Source of the DNA: Acidobacteria bacterium UBA7540 | Lineage (GTDB): Bacteria > Acidobacteriota > Terriglobia > UBA7540 | Assembly: GCA_002478145.1 (NCBI GenBank) | Contig: DLMI01000239.1 | Span: forward strand, 11,772-75,771 | DNA length: 64,000 nt | Reading direction: 5' to 3' | Shown here: positions 36,892 through 47,405 of the stretch, in pieces | Position numbering within the stretch: the stretch's first letter is position 1 | Layout: every line of letters begins with the position of its first letter | Notes under the pieces: generated by a model | Seen by the model: only the letters and a program-made list of their open reading frames with translations | What the model was told of the DNA's origin: nothing | Databases searched by the model: none | Made by a program: the position numbers and the translations under genes

Positions 36892-39800
36892 ATGCGCTCC
36901 CAAACCCGATGGCTCCCAATCGTCTGCCTGCTGGCCTGCGGTTTAAACCTCCGCGCGGCTTCCACTACCATCTGGCAGATCGGCAGCTTTGATAAATCGT
37001 CAAGAGAGTTTGCCAGGCACGTCAGTCCCACGCGTGGTGGCGCGCTGGACTACAGCAACCGGGCAGACGATCCTGTGTATGTCATCGGCAAGAGCCAGCC
37101 AGGCAAAAACTGGCTGGCGTTTCAGCCGGGCACATCCAATGGAAAGGCTGGCCACCGGGCGCACCCGTTCACGATTAAATTTTCCATTTCCAGCCCGCCG
37201 CGCGGCGTCTACACTTTCATAGCAGCGCTCCTTGCCTACACTCCGCGGGTCCCGGCGCTCGACCTTAGCATTTATGGGCGCCATGGCTGGTTCTACCAAC
37301 ATCCCACGCTGAATTACGCTGCAGGGGATTCGGGCAGCGTGTTTGCGCCACGTTATTCTGCGGCCACCATCGTGTTCGATCTTCCCGCGAGCTACCTGAA
37401 ACTCGGTGATAACGAACTGGTGCTCACGGCCTCGGACCAGCCGGATGCGAGTGACGACTCCGAGGGGGCCGCCATGTGGTTGGCAACTCCGGAATTCACT
37501 ACGACGCGCTTAAGCTGGAACAGGATCCCACAGGCCGAATCCAGCCCGCTCAAATCACCGCGAACGTTACCCCGACCATTTTCTACAAGTCGAAGGATGG
37601 CAAGCAGACGGAAGTCATTGAGGTTGACATACGCCTCAACGAGTCGCCGAAGCGCGGTCGCGTAACCCTTTTGTTGGGGAATCAGAAGTTCACTGCCCCG
37701 CTCGCCCACGACCGCGATTTCGGCGAGCAGCGCTTCGACTTTGAGGTTCCGGAGTTCACCTCGGAGTTGCCGGCGGAGGTCAAGGTGGAGTGGAACAGGC
37801 GCTCCCGTGATTTCCCACAGAAACTGGTTCCCGGGAAAAAGTGGAACATCTTTGTGATCCCGCACGAGCATCTCGACGTCGGCTACTCGGACTATCAGGG
37901 CAAGGTCGCCGAGGTGCAAAGCCGGGCGATTGACGAAGCCACGGCGATTGCACACAGGGAGCCGGATTTCCGTTTCAGCCTTGACGGATATTGGAGCGCA
38001 GAGGAATTCCTCGCCAACCGCAGCGAGCAGGCCCGCCCAGAGTTTCTGGAACTCGTCCGCCAGGGGCGAATCATCGTTCCGCCCCAATATGCCAGCCTCC
38101 TCACGGGCCTGCCCACCGTGGAAACCCTCATCCGCTCGCTTTATGGCGGGTATCGTTTCAACCGTGAACATGGCGGGGCAATTTCTTATATCAATATCTC
38201 GGACGTGCCTTCGCACACGGGATCTTACCCCTCCATTCTTGCAGCGGCAGGATTGAAGTACTTCCTTCATGCGAGCAATGGCTATCGGGGCCCCTTCATC
38301 ATGCTCGGCCGCTTAAATGAGAAATCACCCTGGTATTGGGAAGGGGCTGACGGCAAGAGGATTCTTACCTGGTCGGCGCTCAGCTATCACCAATCACGGA
38401 TCATGTTCGGGCTTCCGCCCAAGCTTCCCGCTCTTCGTGATTCGCTCCCCATTTTTCTTCAGAGTTATACACGGCCTGATTATAAATCAGATGGGGTTAT
38501 CGTATTCGGTACACAGTGGGAAAACACCGACCTGAACCCCGATCAGATGGGCGACTTTCCGGAATGGAACAAGCTTTATGCCTACCCGAAGATTCACATT
38601 TCCGGGGTAGGGGAAGCCATGGACTATGTGGCCCGGCAGATGGGCGACGCCGTGCCGGTGATGCATGGCGATGGCGGCCCCTATTGGGAGGACGGCGTCG
38701 GCACGGATGCGCTGCACACGGCTATGGCACGTCAGAATGAGTACCGCGCGCTTTCTGCCGAGAAATTTTCCAGCATCAGCGCGCTCGCGAATCCTCACCT
38801 CCAAACCGAGCAGACCGCCCTCAACGCGCTTTGGCGCAATCTGGTGCTTTCCATTGAGCACACCTGGGAAGCTGACCGGGGGATCACCGACCCGCAGAGC
38901 GAGGAAAGCGTCAAGCAGCGGGATGTGAAGGATGCGCGCGCCACGGATGCCCGGAGGCTCGTGAACCACGTCTTGGAGCGAACCATGTCGGCTTTGGCGG
39001 ATCTTGTCCCGGATGGTTCAGGGACCCTCATCGTTTTCAATTCTCTGAATTGGCGGCGCACGAGCTTGGTGGAGACCGACCTCGACAAAGGGTTGGAGAT
39101 TGTCGATCTTTCTAATCGCCAGGTGATCCCATTTGAGGTGCTCAATACGGGCAAATCCCTCCAACACGTCCGCTTCCTGGCGTCGGACGTCCCCGCCGTC
39201 GGTTATAGATGCTACCAATTACGCGCGGCAAAATCTGAACCTCCGGCGCCTGCCGGGAGCGGGGCTTCCATCCTTGAGAACCGCTACTATCGTGTGGAAC
39301 TGGATGCATCGAGCGGGGCGATTCGCAGCATCTTTGATAAGGAATTGAACCGTGAGTTGGTGGACAGCGGCAGTCCGTACCGATTCAACCAATATGTGTA
39401 CATCACGGGGGCCGACGAGGTGCCGAACCGCCTCATCGACTACAGTAACGCCACCCCGGTTCCGAAGCTGACCGCCCACAACGCGAGCGGCGGAAAGATC
39501 CGGTCCGTGGTGCGTCTGCCGTTCGAGAACGTCGCCTGGCTGGAAAGCTCCGGCGTAAACACTCCGCGGATCGAATCTGAGATCATTCTTCCCAAGGACC
39601 AGAAGCGAATCGAGATCGTCAACCACGTGCGAAAGGACAAGGTATACACGAAAGAAGGGATCTACTTCGCTTTTCCTTTCGCTATGGAGCATCCCCAATT
39701 CAAATATGCCATCCAGAATGGATATATCGACGCCGCAAAGGACATCCTGCCGGGTGGCGGGCGCGAGTGGTTTTCGGTCCAGCAGTGGGTGGCCCTGCAA

Positions 39801-40412
39801 CAAGGTGGCTTTGCCGCGGCGATTGTGCCTATAGATGCTCCGCTGGTTGCACTGGGCGACATCGTCCGGGGAACCTGGCCCATAGAGTTCGGCGACCGCA
39901 AGGGGACCATCTTCTCTTATGTCATGAACAACTACTGGGACACAAACTACGTCGCCGGCCAAGGCGGTGACTTCACCTTCCGCTACGTGCTCACCAGCGC
40001 TTCTGCCCTCGACCCCCCTGCCCTCACACGGATGGGCTGGGAAGCTCTGACCCCGCTCGAAACCGACGAAATTAAGTATCAAGACAAGTCCGTAAACCGG
40101 CCAGGGCCACTCGATCCCGTTCAGGGCGGATTCCTGAATGTGGATGACCCAGGTGTAGTGCTACTGACTTGGAAGCAAGCCGAGGATCACAACGGTTATA
40201 TCCTGCGGTTCCTGGAGATCGCTGGGCGACCAACGACGGTTAGCGTAAGTTCACCGGTCCTGGACATTCAATCAGCTTGGCTCTGCAATGCGATGGAGGA
40301 GAATCAACAATCCCTCGCGGTCTCGGAGAAAGGTGCCAGGTTTAGCGTCAAGCCTTATGAAATCGTGACCGTGCGTGTGCAGGGGAGGCCGGCGCTTGCC
40401 GCGGTTCACTAA
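36892..40412 (+). CDS. Secreted GH38-type alpha-mannosidase with N-terminal accessory domain, frameshifted
   Basis: The product would be about 1,170 aa, but the frame breaks at a run of five G (37464-37468): the first frame (start 36892, signal peptide PIVCLLACGLNLRAAS) runs into the second (from about 37476). A sixth G would join ASDQPDASDDSEG to GRHVVGNSGIHYDALKLEQD exactly. Residues about 25-210 resemble the lyase-like beta-sandwich of rhamnogalacturonan lyase-type proteins. The GH38 part shows NIFVIPHEHLDVGYSDYQGK, GVIVFGTQWENTDLNPD and a C-terminal mannosidase domain (FNSLNWRRTSLVETD). It would cleave terminal alpha-mannose from imported glycans. The shift may be real or an assembly error. 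Confidence 0.85.
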
Positions 40413-40480
40413 TCGTCCCGGTTTCACCCGATGCTGAGAGAATACCGCAAGCTAAGTCGAGGGCACGAGTTCCGCGGTAG

Positions 40481-40648
40481 AGCGAAGGCTTCCGGATCAA
40501 AGAAGAGAACCTTACTCGGCTATGGTCTTTGGTGTTTGAGCACATCAACCTGGTGGGCCGTTATAGGTTCTCCATCCCCGACCCGGTTCAGCACGGTGAA
40601 TTGTGGCCCCTGAGGAACCCAGCGGACCGCTTGGAGGATATCCTCTGA
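40481..40648 (+). pseudogene. Tn3-family transposase, C-terminal remnant
   Basis: The frame ending at TGA 40646-40648 reads TRLWSLVFEHINLVGRYRFS, then IPDPVQHGELWPLRNPADRL. Tn3 transposases end in this way (HIN-LGRY-F, GELRPLR). About 950 residues are missing upstream. No Tn3 inverted repeat was seen. Confidence 0.7.
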
Positions 40649-40787
40649 AGCTCTTAAGCGAGATTTCTGTCCAGTTGCACCCCAACACCGAAGTCCATTA
40701 AAGTTACCCCTGCGATTTCCGGTGTCAGGTATAGGATGACGTGCTTTTGATTATGGGAATTCTTTCAGTTAGCGAGGGGGAGATCGT

Positions 40788-43700
40788 ATGGACCGACGGG
40801 CTTTCTTGAAGGACAGCAGTCTGGCGGCGTTCTCGGTCGCGGCCGGCAACTGCTTCCGGCGTGGTCTCGGCGGATTACGCCTTATGGCGGCGGAGGCACC
40901 TACCGGAACTCCAAATCCCAATTGGGTCGATCCCGAGTTCAAAGCGAAAGTCAAGGCCTCAAGCTTCTATGGTGACCCGCCCGGCGGCTATGCCGCCGAG
41001 AACGTCAGCGGTGACAATCTGTTTACCGGCTGGGAAGCTGACCAGCAGTCCACCGGCGCCTGGCTGCAGATTGACTTTCCCGAGCCTCGGCAGGTAAGCG
41101 AGCTGTCCATTCTTGCGCAGCCGTTGCCGCGCGACATTATTGGACAAGACGTATATTCGATGACTTACTCACGGCTCGCGCTGCTTGAGCCGCCGCGGAA
41201 GCTCACCTGCTCGTTCTCGGACCACACGAGCATACCCATCGAATTGGGGCAGCACGGATATTTCGAAATCATCACACTGCCTAAGCCCGTCGAGACCGCG
41301 TATGTCCGCCTCAACGTGGATGAGGTCTGGACGAAACCTGGCGGAAAGGAAACAGGGCTGGGCAAGCTGCGGATTTACCCCCATGCCCACCGCTGCACGT
41401 TCGAGATCGACGTCTACGAACAGTACGACGTGCATGAGGGGATTCCGGTACAATCCGCTGCGCTGCATCTGATCAATCCCGGCAACGAGATTCGCGACGC
41501 ACAACTTGTCATTTCGCAGACGGGCAAAGAGGTCATGCGCTTTCCGCTGCAGCCGATCCCGGCGCGCTCGCTTACTCTCCAGGACGTCTGGATTTCCGCG
41601 CCGTTCGAGCCGACTACAATGGATTTCGAGTTGGTTGCAGGAAACACATCGCTGGGCCCGAAGCGCTCCTTGAGAGTCGAGCCTTACCAGTCCTACTTCG
41701 ATAACGGTGTGTTCGCTCTTCACTGCACGTGTCATAACGATCTCGGATGGCTCAATACCCAGGCCAAAACGGCGGACTTTCGTTCGTCCGACATCATTTT
41801 GCCGGCATTAAAGCTGCTCAAGCAATATCCCGAGTTCGTCTACACGATGGAATCCACAACTTACCTGATGGAGTTTCTGGAACGCCATCCCGAACTGCGG
41901 GATGAAATGGCCGAGCGCATGCGCGAGCGGCGCTTCCGCTGGGGAGGCAGTTACGTTCAGTGCCAGGAGGTCCACGTCGGTCCCGAGAAGCTGGTTCGCC
42001 AGTTCTACCTAGGCCGCCTCTGGCTTAAGAAGAATTTTCCGGGCGTCGATACACGCTTCTACTTCAAGACTGATCCCCCTTCAATGACCCTGCAGATGCC
42101 GCAGATCCTCGCCAAAGCCGGCATTAAGTTTGTTATTCAGGGCCGGATGCCATTCGGTTACTACAATTGGGAGGCACCCGACGGATCCGAGGTCTTAGTC
42201 TACGCACAGCATTACGTTGATCCAATGCGTCTGCTGGACCCTTTGGATAACAGAGGCTGGTTGCGTTACGCCGATCAGCGCCAGGCCTACTACCAGGCCC
42301 ATCAACTTCCCCCGCAGTTCATGTGCGATTACACAAGCGATTACCTGCCGCCGCAACCCGCACTTCCGCCGTACGCACGCGAGCAGAACCAGGCTATGAA
42401 GAGGTTCGCAACTGCCTGGAATGATCACTTCCAGTCGCGACCGGAACGCCAGATTCACCCACCTGAAATCACCTTTGTCGCGGCGGAAGGCTTTCTGGAC
42501 AACTTTACCAAGCGCCCGCTCGACATCACCACGTTGCGGGGCGACTGGCCCTTTGCCTGGACTTACTATGATGAGCCCGGTAACCGCGAGGCTTTGCTTG
42601 CGGGCCGCATCGCCCACAATCAACTGCTCGCGGCCGAGCGGCTCTACACCGGTCTGGGTCTGGCCGCCGGTCTTGCCAATTACCCCGTTAGTGCTATTGC
42701 AGAAGGCTGGCAGGCTAATTGTTGGCCGGACCACGGCTGGGGCGGGAACCAAGGACTGCTAACTGATGCGGTCTACACCAAGTCCTATTTCAAATCAAAA
42801 GAGCTTTCCCAGAAGCTACTTTCGGATGCAGGTGCCGCGCTTTCGGCAGGAGTGAAACGAAGCACGCCTTCGCAGATTCCCGTGGTGGTGTTTAATCCCC
42901 TTTCCTGGCGGCGCACCGATCTCGTGCAATGCGAAGTCAAGTTACCTGCCAGCGGGAGCGGATGGGCGCTGCGCGACGAAGCCGGACACCACATCAACCT
43001 TGAAATAATTCCGCCTAAGTTAACGGGATCATCTGTAACATTGGTATTCTTGGCGCAAGATGTCCCGTCGACGGGATACCGCACCTACTACCTGGAGCAG
43101 GCCGCCGCCGCCCCCTCAACACCGATTGCCGGCAACACCATCGAGAACAGTTTCTTCCGGGTTGCTCTTGGAAAAGCCGGGCTCAAGAGTGTTTACGACA
43201 AGCAACAAAAGTGGGAAGTGCTACGGACTGACAAGTTCGAGGGCGGTGAAGTGCTGCAGTTCACAGCTCCAGGCGTCGCCTGGGAGGATCCCGAAATCGT
43301 CACTATGGCGGATTTCGACCGGACTGGTAACCATCCTTTCCCCGTGCGCAGTTTTACCCGCACTGCCGTTCGCAGCACAGCCGTGCGCGAGGCTGCATTT
43401 AAGAACTTCAAGTTGCGGGAGAGCTTTCATCTATACCACGGTCTCGCCCGGCTGGATATCGAGACCGAGCTTCTGGGCTGGGATGGACAAAAGGATCGCG
43501 AGTTGCGCGTGGTTTTCCCTATTAACCTAGCGGACACCCGTCTCAGCTACGAAGTTCCTTTCGGGACGGTAGAAATCGGCAAGGATGAACTCGATTTCAC
43601 CCTCCTCCCTCCCGACGTTGACACCCAGTTCGATCCCAAGATCTACGGCGGGGAAGATCCTCTTCGCTTCCGCGAAGCCGTCAACTGGATCGACGCATCC

Positions 43701-44276
43701 TCCCGCGGCTATCAAAGAACCGGCTGCCTGGCGGCGGCGGACTGCACGGTCCATCTGTTCCGGGACGAAACCCCCGACCCCGTCTCCTATCCCGTTTTGC
43801 AGCACGTTCTGCTCTCGACACGGAAGAGTCTCGCTTGGAACCCTGAATACTGGTTCAGCCAAGCAGGCGACCATCGTTATCGTGCAGCCTTGATGCCGCA
43901 TCAAGGTGACTGGAGACAACGCTACCGCGATGCGATCGCCTTTAATTACCCGCTCGTCGCATTCGTCGGTGAGCAACAGCAAGCGCAGACCGGCGAGGTT
44001 ATGCCGGTTCAACAGAGCTTCTTACGGCTCGAACCATCAAACCTGATCCTAACCGCGATGAAGAAGAGCGAAGATGGCAACCAAGTGGTGCTCCGGTTCT
44101 ACGAAGCGGAGGGGAATCAGACCGACGCGCGAATTCAGTTGCCGCGCGCCATTCGCAGTGCCTGGAGGACAAGCCTGATCGAGGAGAATCAGGGGTCGCT
44201 CACGCCTAACGATGACGGCTCCCTGAGCTTGAAGATACAGCCTTGGGAGATCGCAATCCTGAAGCTGGCGGTGTGA
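40788..44276 (+). CDS. Large GH38-type alpha-mannosidase with F5/8 (CBM32-like) domain
   Basis: The product is 1,162 aa. It opens with an RR-type export signal, MDRRAFLKDSSLAAFSVAAG. Residues about 40-200 look like an F5/8 type C sugar-binding domain (NLFTGWEADQQSTGAWLQID, VSELSILAQPLPRDI). GH38 catalysis is marked by HCTCHNDLGWLNTQAKTADF at about 310 and, at about 427, FKTDPPSMTLQMPQILAKAG with the putative nucleophile Asp. RWGGSYVQCQEVHVGPEKLV is also family-like. The C-terminal half has the mannosidase beta domains. Intact; exported, and a neighbour of another GH38 gene. Confidence 0.9.
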   Translation: MDRRAFLKDSSLAAFSVAAGNCFRRGLGGLRLMAAEAPTGTPNPNWVDPEFKAKVKASSFYGDPPGGYAAENVSGDNLFTGWEADQQSTGAWLQIDFPEPRQVSELSILAQPLPRDIIGQDVYSMTYSRLALLEPPRKLTCSFSDHTSIPIELGQHGYFEIITLPKPVETAYVRLNVDEVWTKPGGKETGLGKLRIYPHAHRCTFEIDVYEQYDVHEGIPVQSAALHLINPGNEIRDAQLVISQTGKEVMRFPLQPIPARSLTLQDVWISAPFEPTTMDFELVAGNTSLGPKRSLRVEPYQSYFDNGVFALHCTCHNDLGWLNTQAKTADFRSSDIILPALKLLKQYPEFVYTMESTTYLMEFLERHPELRDEMAERMRERRFRWGGSYVQCQEVHVGPEKLVRQFYLGRLWLKKNFPGVDTRFYFKTDPPSMTLQMPQILAKAGIKFVIQGRMPFGYYNWEAPDGSEVLVYAQHYVDPMRLLDPLDNRGWLRYADQRQAYYQAHQLPPQFMCDYTSDYLPPQPALPPYAREQNQAMKRFATAWNDHFQSRPERQIHPPEITFVAAEGFLDNFTKRPLDITTLRGDWPFAWTYYDEPGNREALLAGRIAHNQLLAAERLYTGLGLAAGLANYPVSAIAEGWQANCWPDHGWGGNQGLLTDAVYTKSYFKSKELSQKLLSDAGAALSAGVKRSTPSQIPVVVFNPLSWRRTDLVQCEVKLPASGSGWALRDEAGHHINLEIIPPKLTGSSVTLVFLAQDVPSTGYRTYYLEQAAAAPSTPIAGNTIENSFFRVALGKAGLKSVYDKQQKWEVLRTDKFEGGEVLQFTAPGVAWEDPEIVTMADFDRTGNHPFPVRSFTRTAVRSTAVREAAFKNFKLRESFHLYHGLARLDIETELLGWDGQKDRELRVVFPINLADTRLSYEVPFGTVEIGKDELDFTLLPPDVDTQFDPKIYGGEDPLRFREAVNWIDASSRGYQRTGCLAAADCTVHLFRDETPDPVSYPVLQHVLLSTRKSLAWNPEYWFSQAGDHRYRAALMPHQGDWRQRYRDAIAFNYPLVAFVGEQQQAQTGEVMPVQQSFLRLEPSNLILTAMKKSEDGNQVVLRFYEAEGNQTDARIQLPRAIRSAWRTSLIEENQGSLTPNDDGSLSLKIQPWEIAILKLAV

Positions 44277-44965
44277 GCTTCGAGCCACAGAGCGTGAATG
44301 ACATCCGCGCAGATCTGAAGCAAAAGCATGAGGTTTCTGATAAACCGAAAACTTGTTGTCGCTACGATCCTCCTGATTCTGGTCTGCGCCCGCTCCGCCC
44401 CAAGATCCGCCCGCCGCTGAGGCGGTGGGAAGCTCGCCTCTAAAGATCGCGATGCGACTCACGCTGGAACCCCTGGTGCTCACGGTGATCCCCCAACAGA
44501 GTGTTCCGGCGCTGGCCCGTTATCTGGTGATCCCGCTGAACTCGCTACCCCATTATCCGCCTTACAACGGCGGGATGGAATGTTCAGAACAAAAAAGTGT
44601 TACCCGTTTTCCTCGAACAATTCGCTGATGATTCGCTGATGATTAGACTGTCCCCACAACACATAACGTATAATGCCGGCGTATGGTTGTGGCGGAGAAG
44701 CCTGGACCCTTGTTTTTTGTCGCCTGTTGAATAGACACCAGGATATGTCAAGAGAAGCCGAAGTATGTTCAGGTTTCACACGATGCAGGTCACGACTGCC
44801 GAGTGGATCTTCCCTCGAGAATATCCACCTTGTATGGTCTGGGCGAGGCGCACAGAAACCCTGGAAATGCCCTTACGGCAGCCATCTACTGGTCGATTCG
44901 GGGGATTGATGGCAAATCAGGTAATGCCATTTTCTCAAGCGTAAGAGCATCGGGAGAGAGAAAAC
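44277..44965 (+). other. Gap with decayed coding fragments
   Basis: A 30-codon frame at 44328-44420 is a signal-peptide-like start (FLINRKLVVATILLILVCAR). In the shifted frame follows PLKIAMRLTLEPLVLTVIPQ, then LVIPLNSLPHYPPYNGGMEC, the last part like a transposase end (IS481/IS3-type PYNGGME). Near 44800 comes RVDLPSRISTLYGLGEAHRN, faintly like an alpha-glucosidase. I read this as genetic debris without an intact gene. Confidence 0.4.
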
Positions 44966-46207
44966 ATGGATAGACGTCACTTTATAACCAAGGGTGCCAG
45001 CGCGGTTATGACCACGTCCCTGGCAAAAAAGCTCAAGCTGTTTCCGAACGGTGCAACCTCAGCCGAGTCGATTGATGCGGCTCCGAGCCAAGCTAGGAGT
45101 GAACGAAATGCAGTGGGCCGTCATCGCATCGGCGTCAATTACACCCCTTCGAACAACTGGTGGTTCTGTTGGAACGAGTGGAATGTCAACCCGATCAAGC
45201 GGGACCTGGATGCCATCGCGGCTCTTGGAGCGGACCATCTGCGGATTATGCTGATATGGCCGTATTTTCAGCCCAACCTGACCTGGGTGAGTGTAGCGCA
45301 CCTGGAGCGATTGAGCGAACTGCTTGCATTGATGGGAGAGCGCGGTTTGGATGCCCTGGTAACTGTATTTACCGGCCAGTTGAGCGGCTGGCTCTTTCTG
45401 CCGCCCTTCAACAAGCCGGATGCTGCACTGTACACCGACCCTGGAATCTGGGCGGCACAGGAGCTCTTGATTGAAGAGCTGGCGCGCACGATGAAGGCTC
45501 ACGACAACATCATCGGTTTCGACTTCGGCAACGAGATGAACACATGCTGGAGTGCGGACCCAGCGGTAGGCGATGCCTGGATGGTGAAGATGTTCGCGCT
45601 GATGAAATCTGCCTATCCGGAGGGCGTCCACGTGAACGGGACGGATCACAAGCCTTGGTTTCAGCCGACAACCTTTTCTCCGCGTGCTCTGGCTGCCAAC
45701 CCCTTTCCGGTCGTGCACGCCTATCCCTACTGGACGAATGCGCTGAACTACGGAGGTCCCATGGACCCACCAAGTACACGGTTGCTCGTCGCCTTCGCAG
45801 CTCTGGTCCGCTCTTATGCCGGCTATCCTCAGAAGCCAGTTTGGGCTGGAGAGTTCAACACTTGTATTGAGTCCATGCCTGAAAAGCAACAGGCGGAATG
45901 GTTGGAAACGGCCGTCACGGCTGCCATCCAATCGGGAGTAAGCTGGTTCACCTACTGGGATAGCCACGATGTGAATCGAAAGTTCGCGTTCAACTCACTA
46001 GAATACAGTCTTGGGCTCCTTACGAATGATGGAAGGGTGAAAGAGCAAGGCAGGGTGTTCAAACAACTCGCTGCTTCCTATCGTGGCAAGCCTGTAGCAT
46101 TTCCAACTGCGGCTCCTCCCCCTCCACCGGTGGAGCACAACTTCGATGCAACCTGGAAATGGATGCTGGATTTCCTAGAGTGGAAGCCAAAGTCTACTGG
46201 GATTTGA
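44966..46207 (+). CDS. Exported GH5-like glycoside hydrolase
   Basis: The product is 413 aa; GGGAGAGAG precedes the ATG. An RR-type signal (MDRRHFITKGASAVMTTSLA) suggests Tat export. The TIM barrel carries RIGVNYTPSNNWWFCWNEWN, GADHLRIMLIWPY, the acid/base Glu190 in IIGFDFGNEMNTCW, and the likely nucleophile Glu296 in PQKPVWAGEFNTCI. GH5 members of this type attack beta-mannan or beta-glucan. It follows the GH38 enzymes and could act on the same glycans. Confidence 0.85.
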   Translation: MDRRHFITKGASAVMTTSLAKKLKLFPNGATSAESIDAAPSQARSERNAVGRHRIGVNYTPSNNWWFCWNEWNVNPIKRDLDAIAALGADHLRIMLIWPYFQPNLTWVSVAHLERLSELLALMGERGLDALVTVFTGQLSGWLFLPPFNKPDAALYTDPGIWAAQELLIEELARTMKAHDNIIGFDFGNEMNTCWSADPAVGDAWMVKMFALMKSAYPEGVHVNGTDHKPWFQPTTFSPRALAANPFPVVHAYPYWTNALNYGGPMDPPSTRLLVAFAALVRSYAGYPQKPVWAGEFNTCIESMPEKQQAEWLETAVTAAIQSGVSWFTYWDSHDVNRKFAFNSLEYSLGLLTNDGRVKEQGRVFKQLAASYRGKPVAFPTAAPPPPPVEHNFDATWKWMLDFLEWKPKSTGI

Positions 46208-46267
46208 AGCGAGTAGAGGAGGCCTCTAAGATCGACGACCGATTGTGATACCTGAAAGGAAACCTCG

Positions 46268-46614
46268 ATGATGACGCCAAGATACCTGACGCCCCGATTC
46301 TTAGCTCACGGGCGGCATGCATCGCGCTTTTGCCTGTCATAGCAATGGCCGCGAGTGATTCAGGCACAACCATCTACATTGCGCCTCAGGGTGATGATCG
46401 GGCTTCGGGAACCGCAAGCCATCCCGTCAGGACTCTGCAACGGGCACAGAGGGCTGTGCGTGAGAACAACAAGACCTAAGATATAACGGTCATTGTCGAA
46501 GATGGCGTCTACGAGCTGAAAGAACCCCTGAATTTCATCGCCGCTGATGGGGGGCAGGGGAAATATCATGCCCTCTGGCAGCAAAGGGGGTGCACCTCCT
46601 TACCTCTGGCGCTC
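46268..46614 (+). pseudogene. Right-handed beta-helix secreted protein, N-terminal remnant
   Basis: An ATG at 46268 with AAGGA upstream begins a signal-like peptide, then the frame shifts near 46335 into SDSGTTIYIAPQGDDRASGT and ASHPVRTLQRAQRAVRENNK. A TAA follows, and the same frame continues with DITVIVEDGVYELKEPLNFI and AADGGQGKYHALWQ. This is the classic opening of pectate-lyase-like beta-helix proteins. It then runs into a recombinase gene in the same frame. Two lesions plus truncation make it inactive. Confidence 0.68.
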
Positions 46615-47367
46615 ACCGCCGCACGCCGCATCGAGGTACTCAGGAGCTTTGCACGCCATTGTCTGGCGTTCGATCCGAAAGCCGAAATCCCGTCGGTGCG
46701 GCTGTTTGGCCCAGGACATCGGCGATTGACGCCACACATTTATACCGAGCAGGAGATCGGCACGCTTCTAGCCGCCTCAGCTCACCTGTATCCCGCTAAG
46801 GGCTTGTGCCCCAGCACGTGCGCAATGATCTTCGGGCTGCTGTCCGCTACGGGACTGCGAATCTCGGAAGCCACCTCACTGCGGCGCCAGGACGTCGATC
46901 TCAAGCGCGGCCTACTGCATATCCAGCAGGCCAAGTTCGGCAAGTCCCGCCTCGTGCCCCTGCACCCCAGCACAAGGCACGCCTTGCAACGCTATGCGCG
47001 CCGGCGCGACCAGGATCCTTCGAGCGCTGCAACGGACGCCTTTTTCGTCTTCGATCAGGGCCAGCCTGCGCTCACCCGCTGGCTGCAGTACGCCTTCCGG
47101 CTTGTGTGCCACCAGCTTCGCTGGCGCGCCCGCGGCGGACATCGCGCCCCGCGTATCCATGACATACGACATTCGTTCGTGTGTCGCCGTCTGCGACGCT
47201 GGCACGAAGAGGGTGTAGATATCGATTGCAACATTCTCGTGCTGTCCACCTACCTCGGGCACGCCAAGGTCACCGACACCTACTGGTACGTCACGGCAAC
47301 CCCCGAGGCGATGGCCATCGCCGCGCGGCGCCTTGAGCCGCTTGCGCCGACAGGAGGTGGACTATGA
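46615..47367 (+). pseudogene. Tyrosine recombinase, lacking its N-terminal domain
   Basis: The readable frame gives RRIEVLRSFARHCLAFDPKA, then GLLSATGLRISEATSLRRQD (catalytic Arg), IHDIRHSFVCRRLRRWHEEG (His-x-x-Arg) and TYLGHAKVTDTYWYVTATPE (His and Tyr). All catalytic residues are present, but the first about 90 residues are replaced by the beta-helix remnant. An internal GTG (46696) gives 223 aa. The stop overlaps an ATG (ATGA), as in recombinase operons of the multi-recombinase (TnpABC-like) elements, but that next gene is cut 42 bp later by an insertion sequence. Confidence 0.72.
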
Positions 47368-47405
47368 AGCTCCATCCCTCGATCACCCTAGCCCGCATTT
47401 CTCAG

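Noticed and set aside
44673..44909. Possible alpha-glucosidase remnant (LPSRISTLYGLGEAHRN)
   Set aside because: Match is short and from memory only; kept as a remark, not as a gene.
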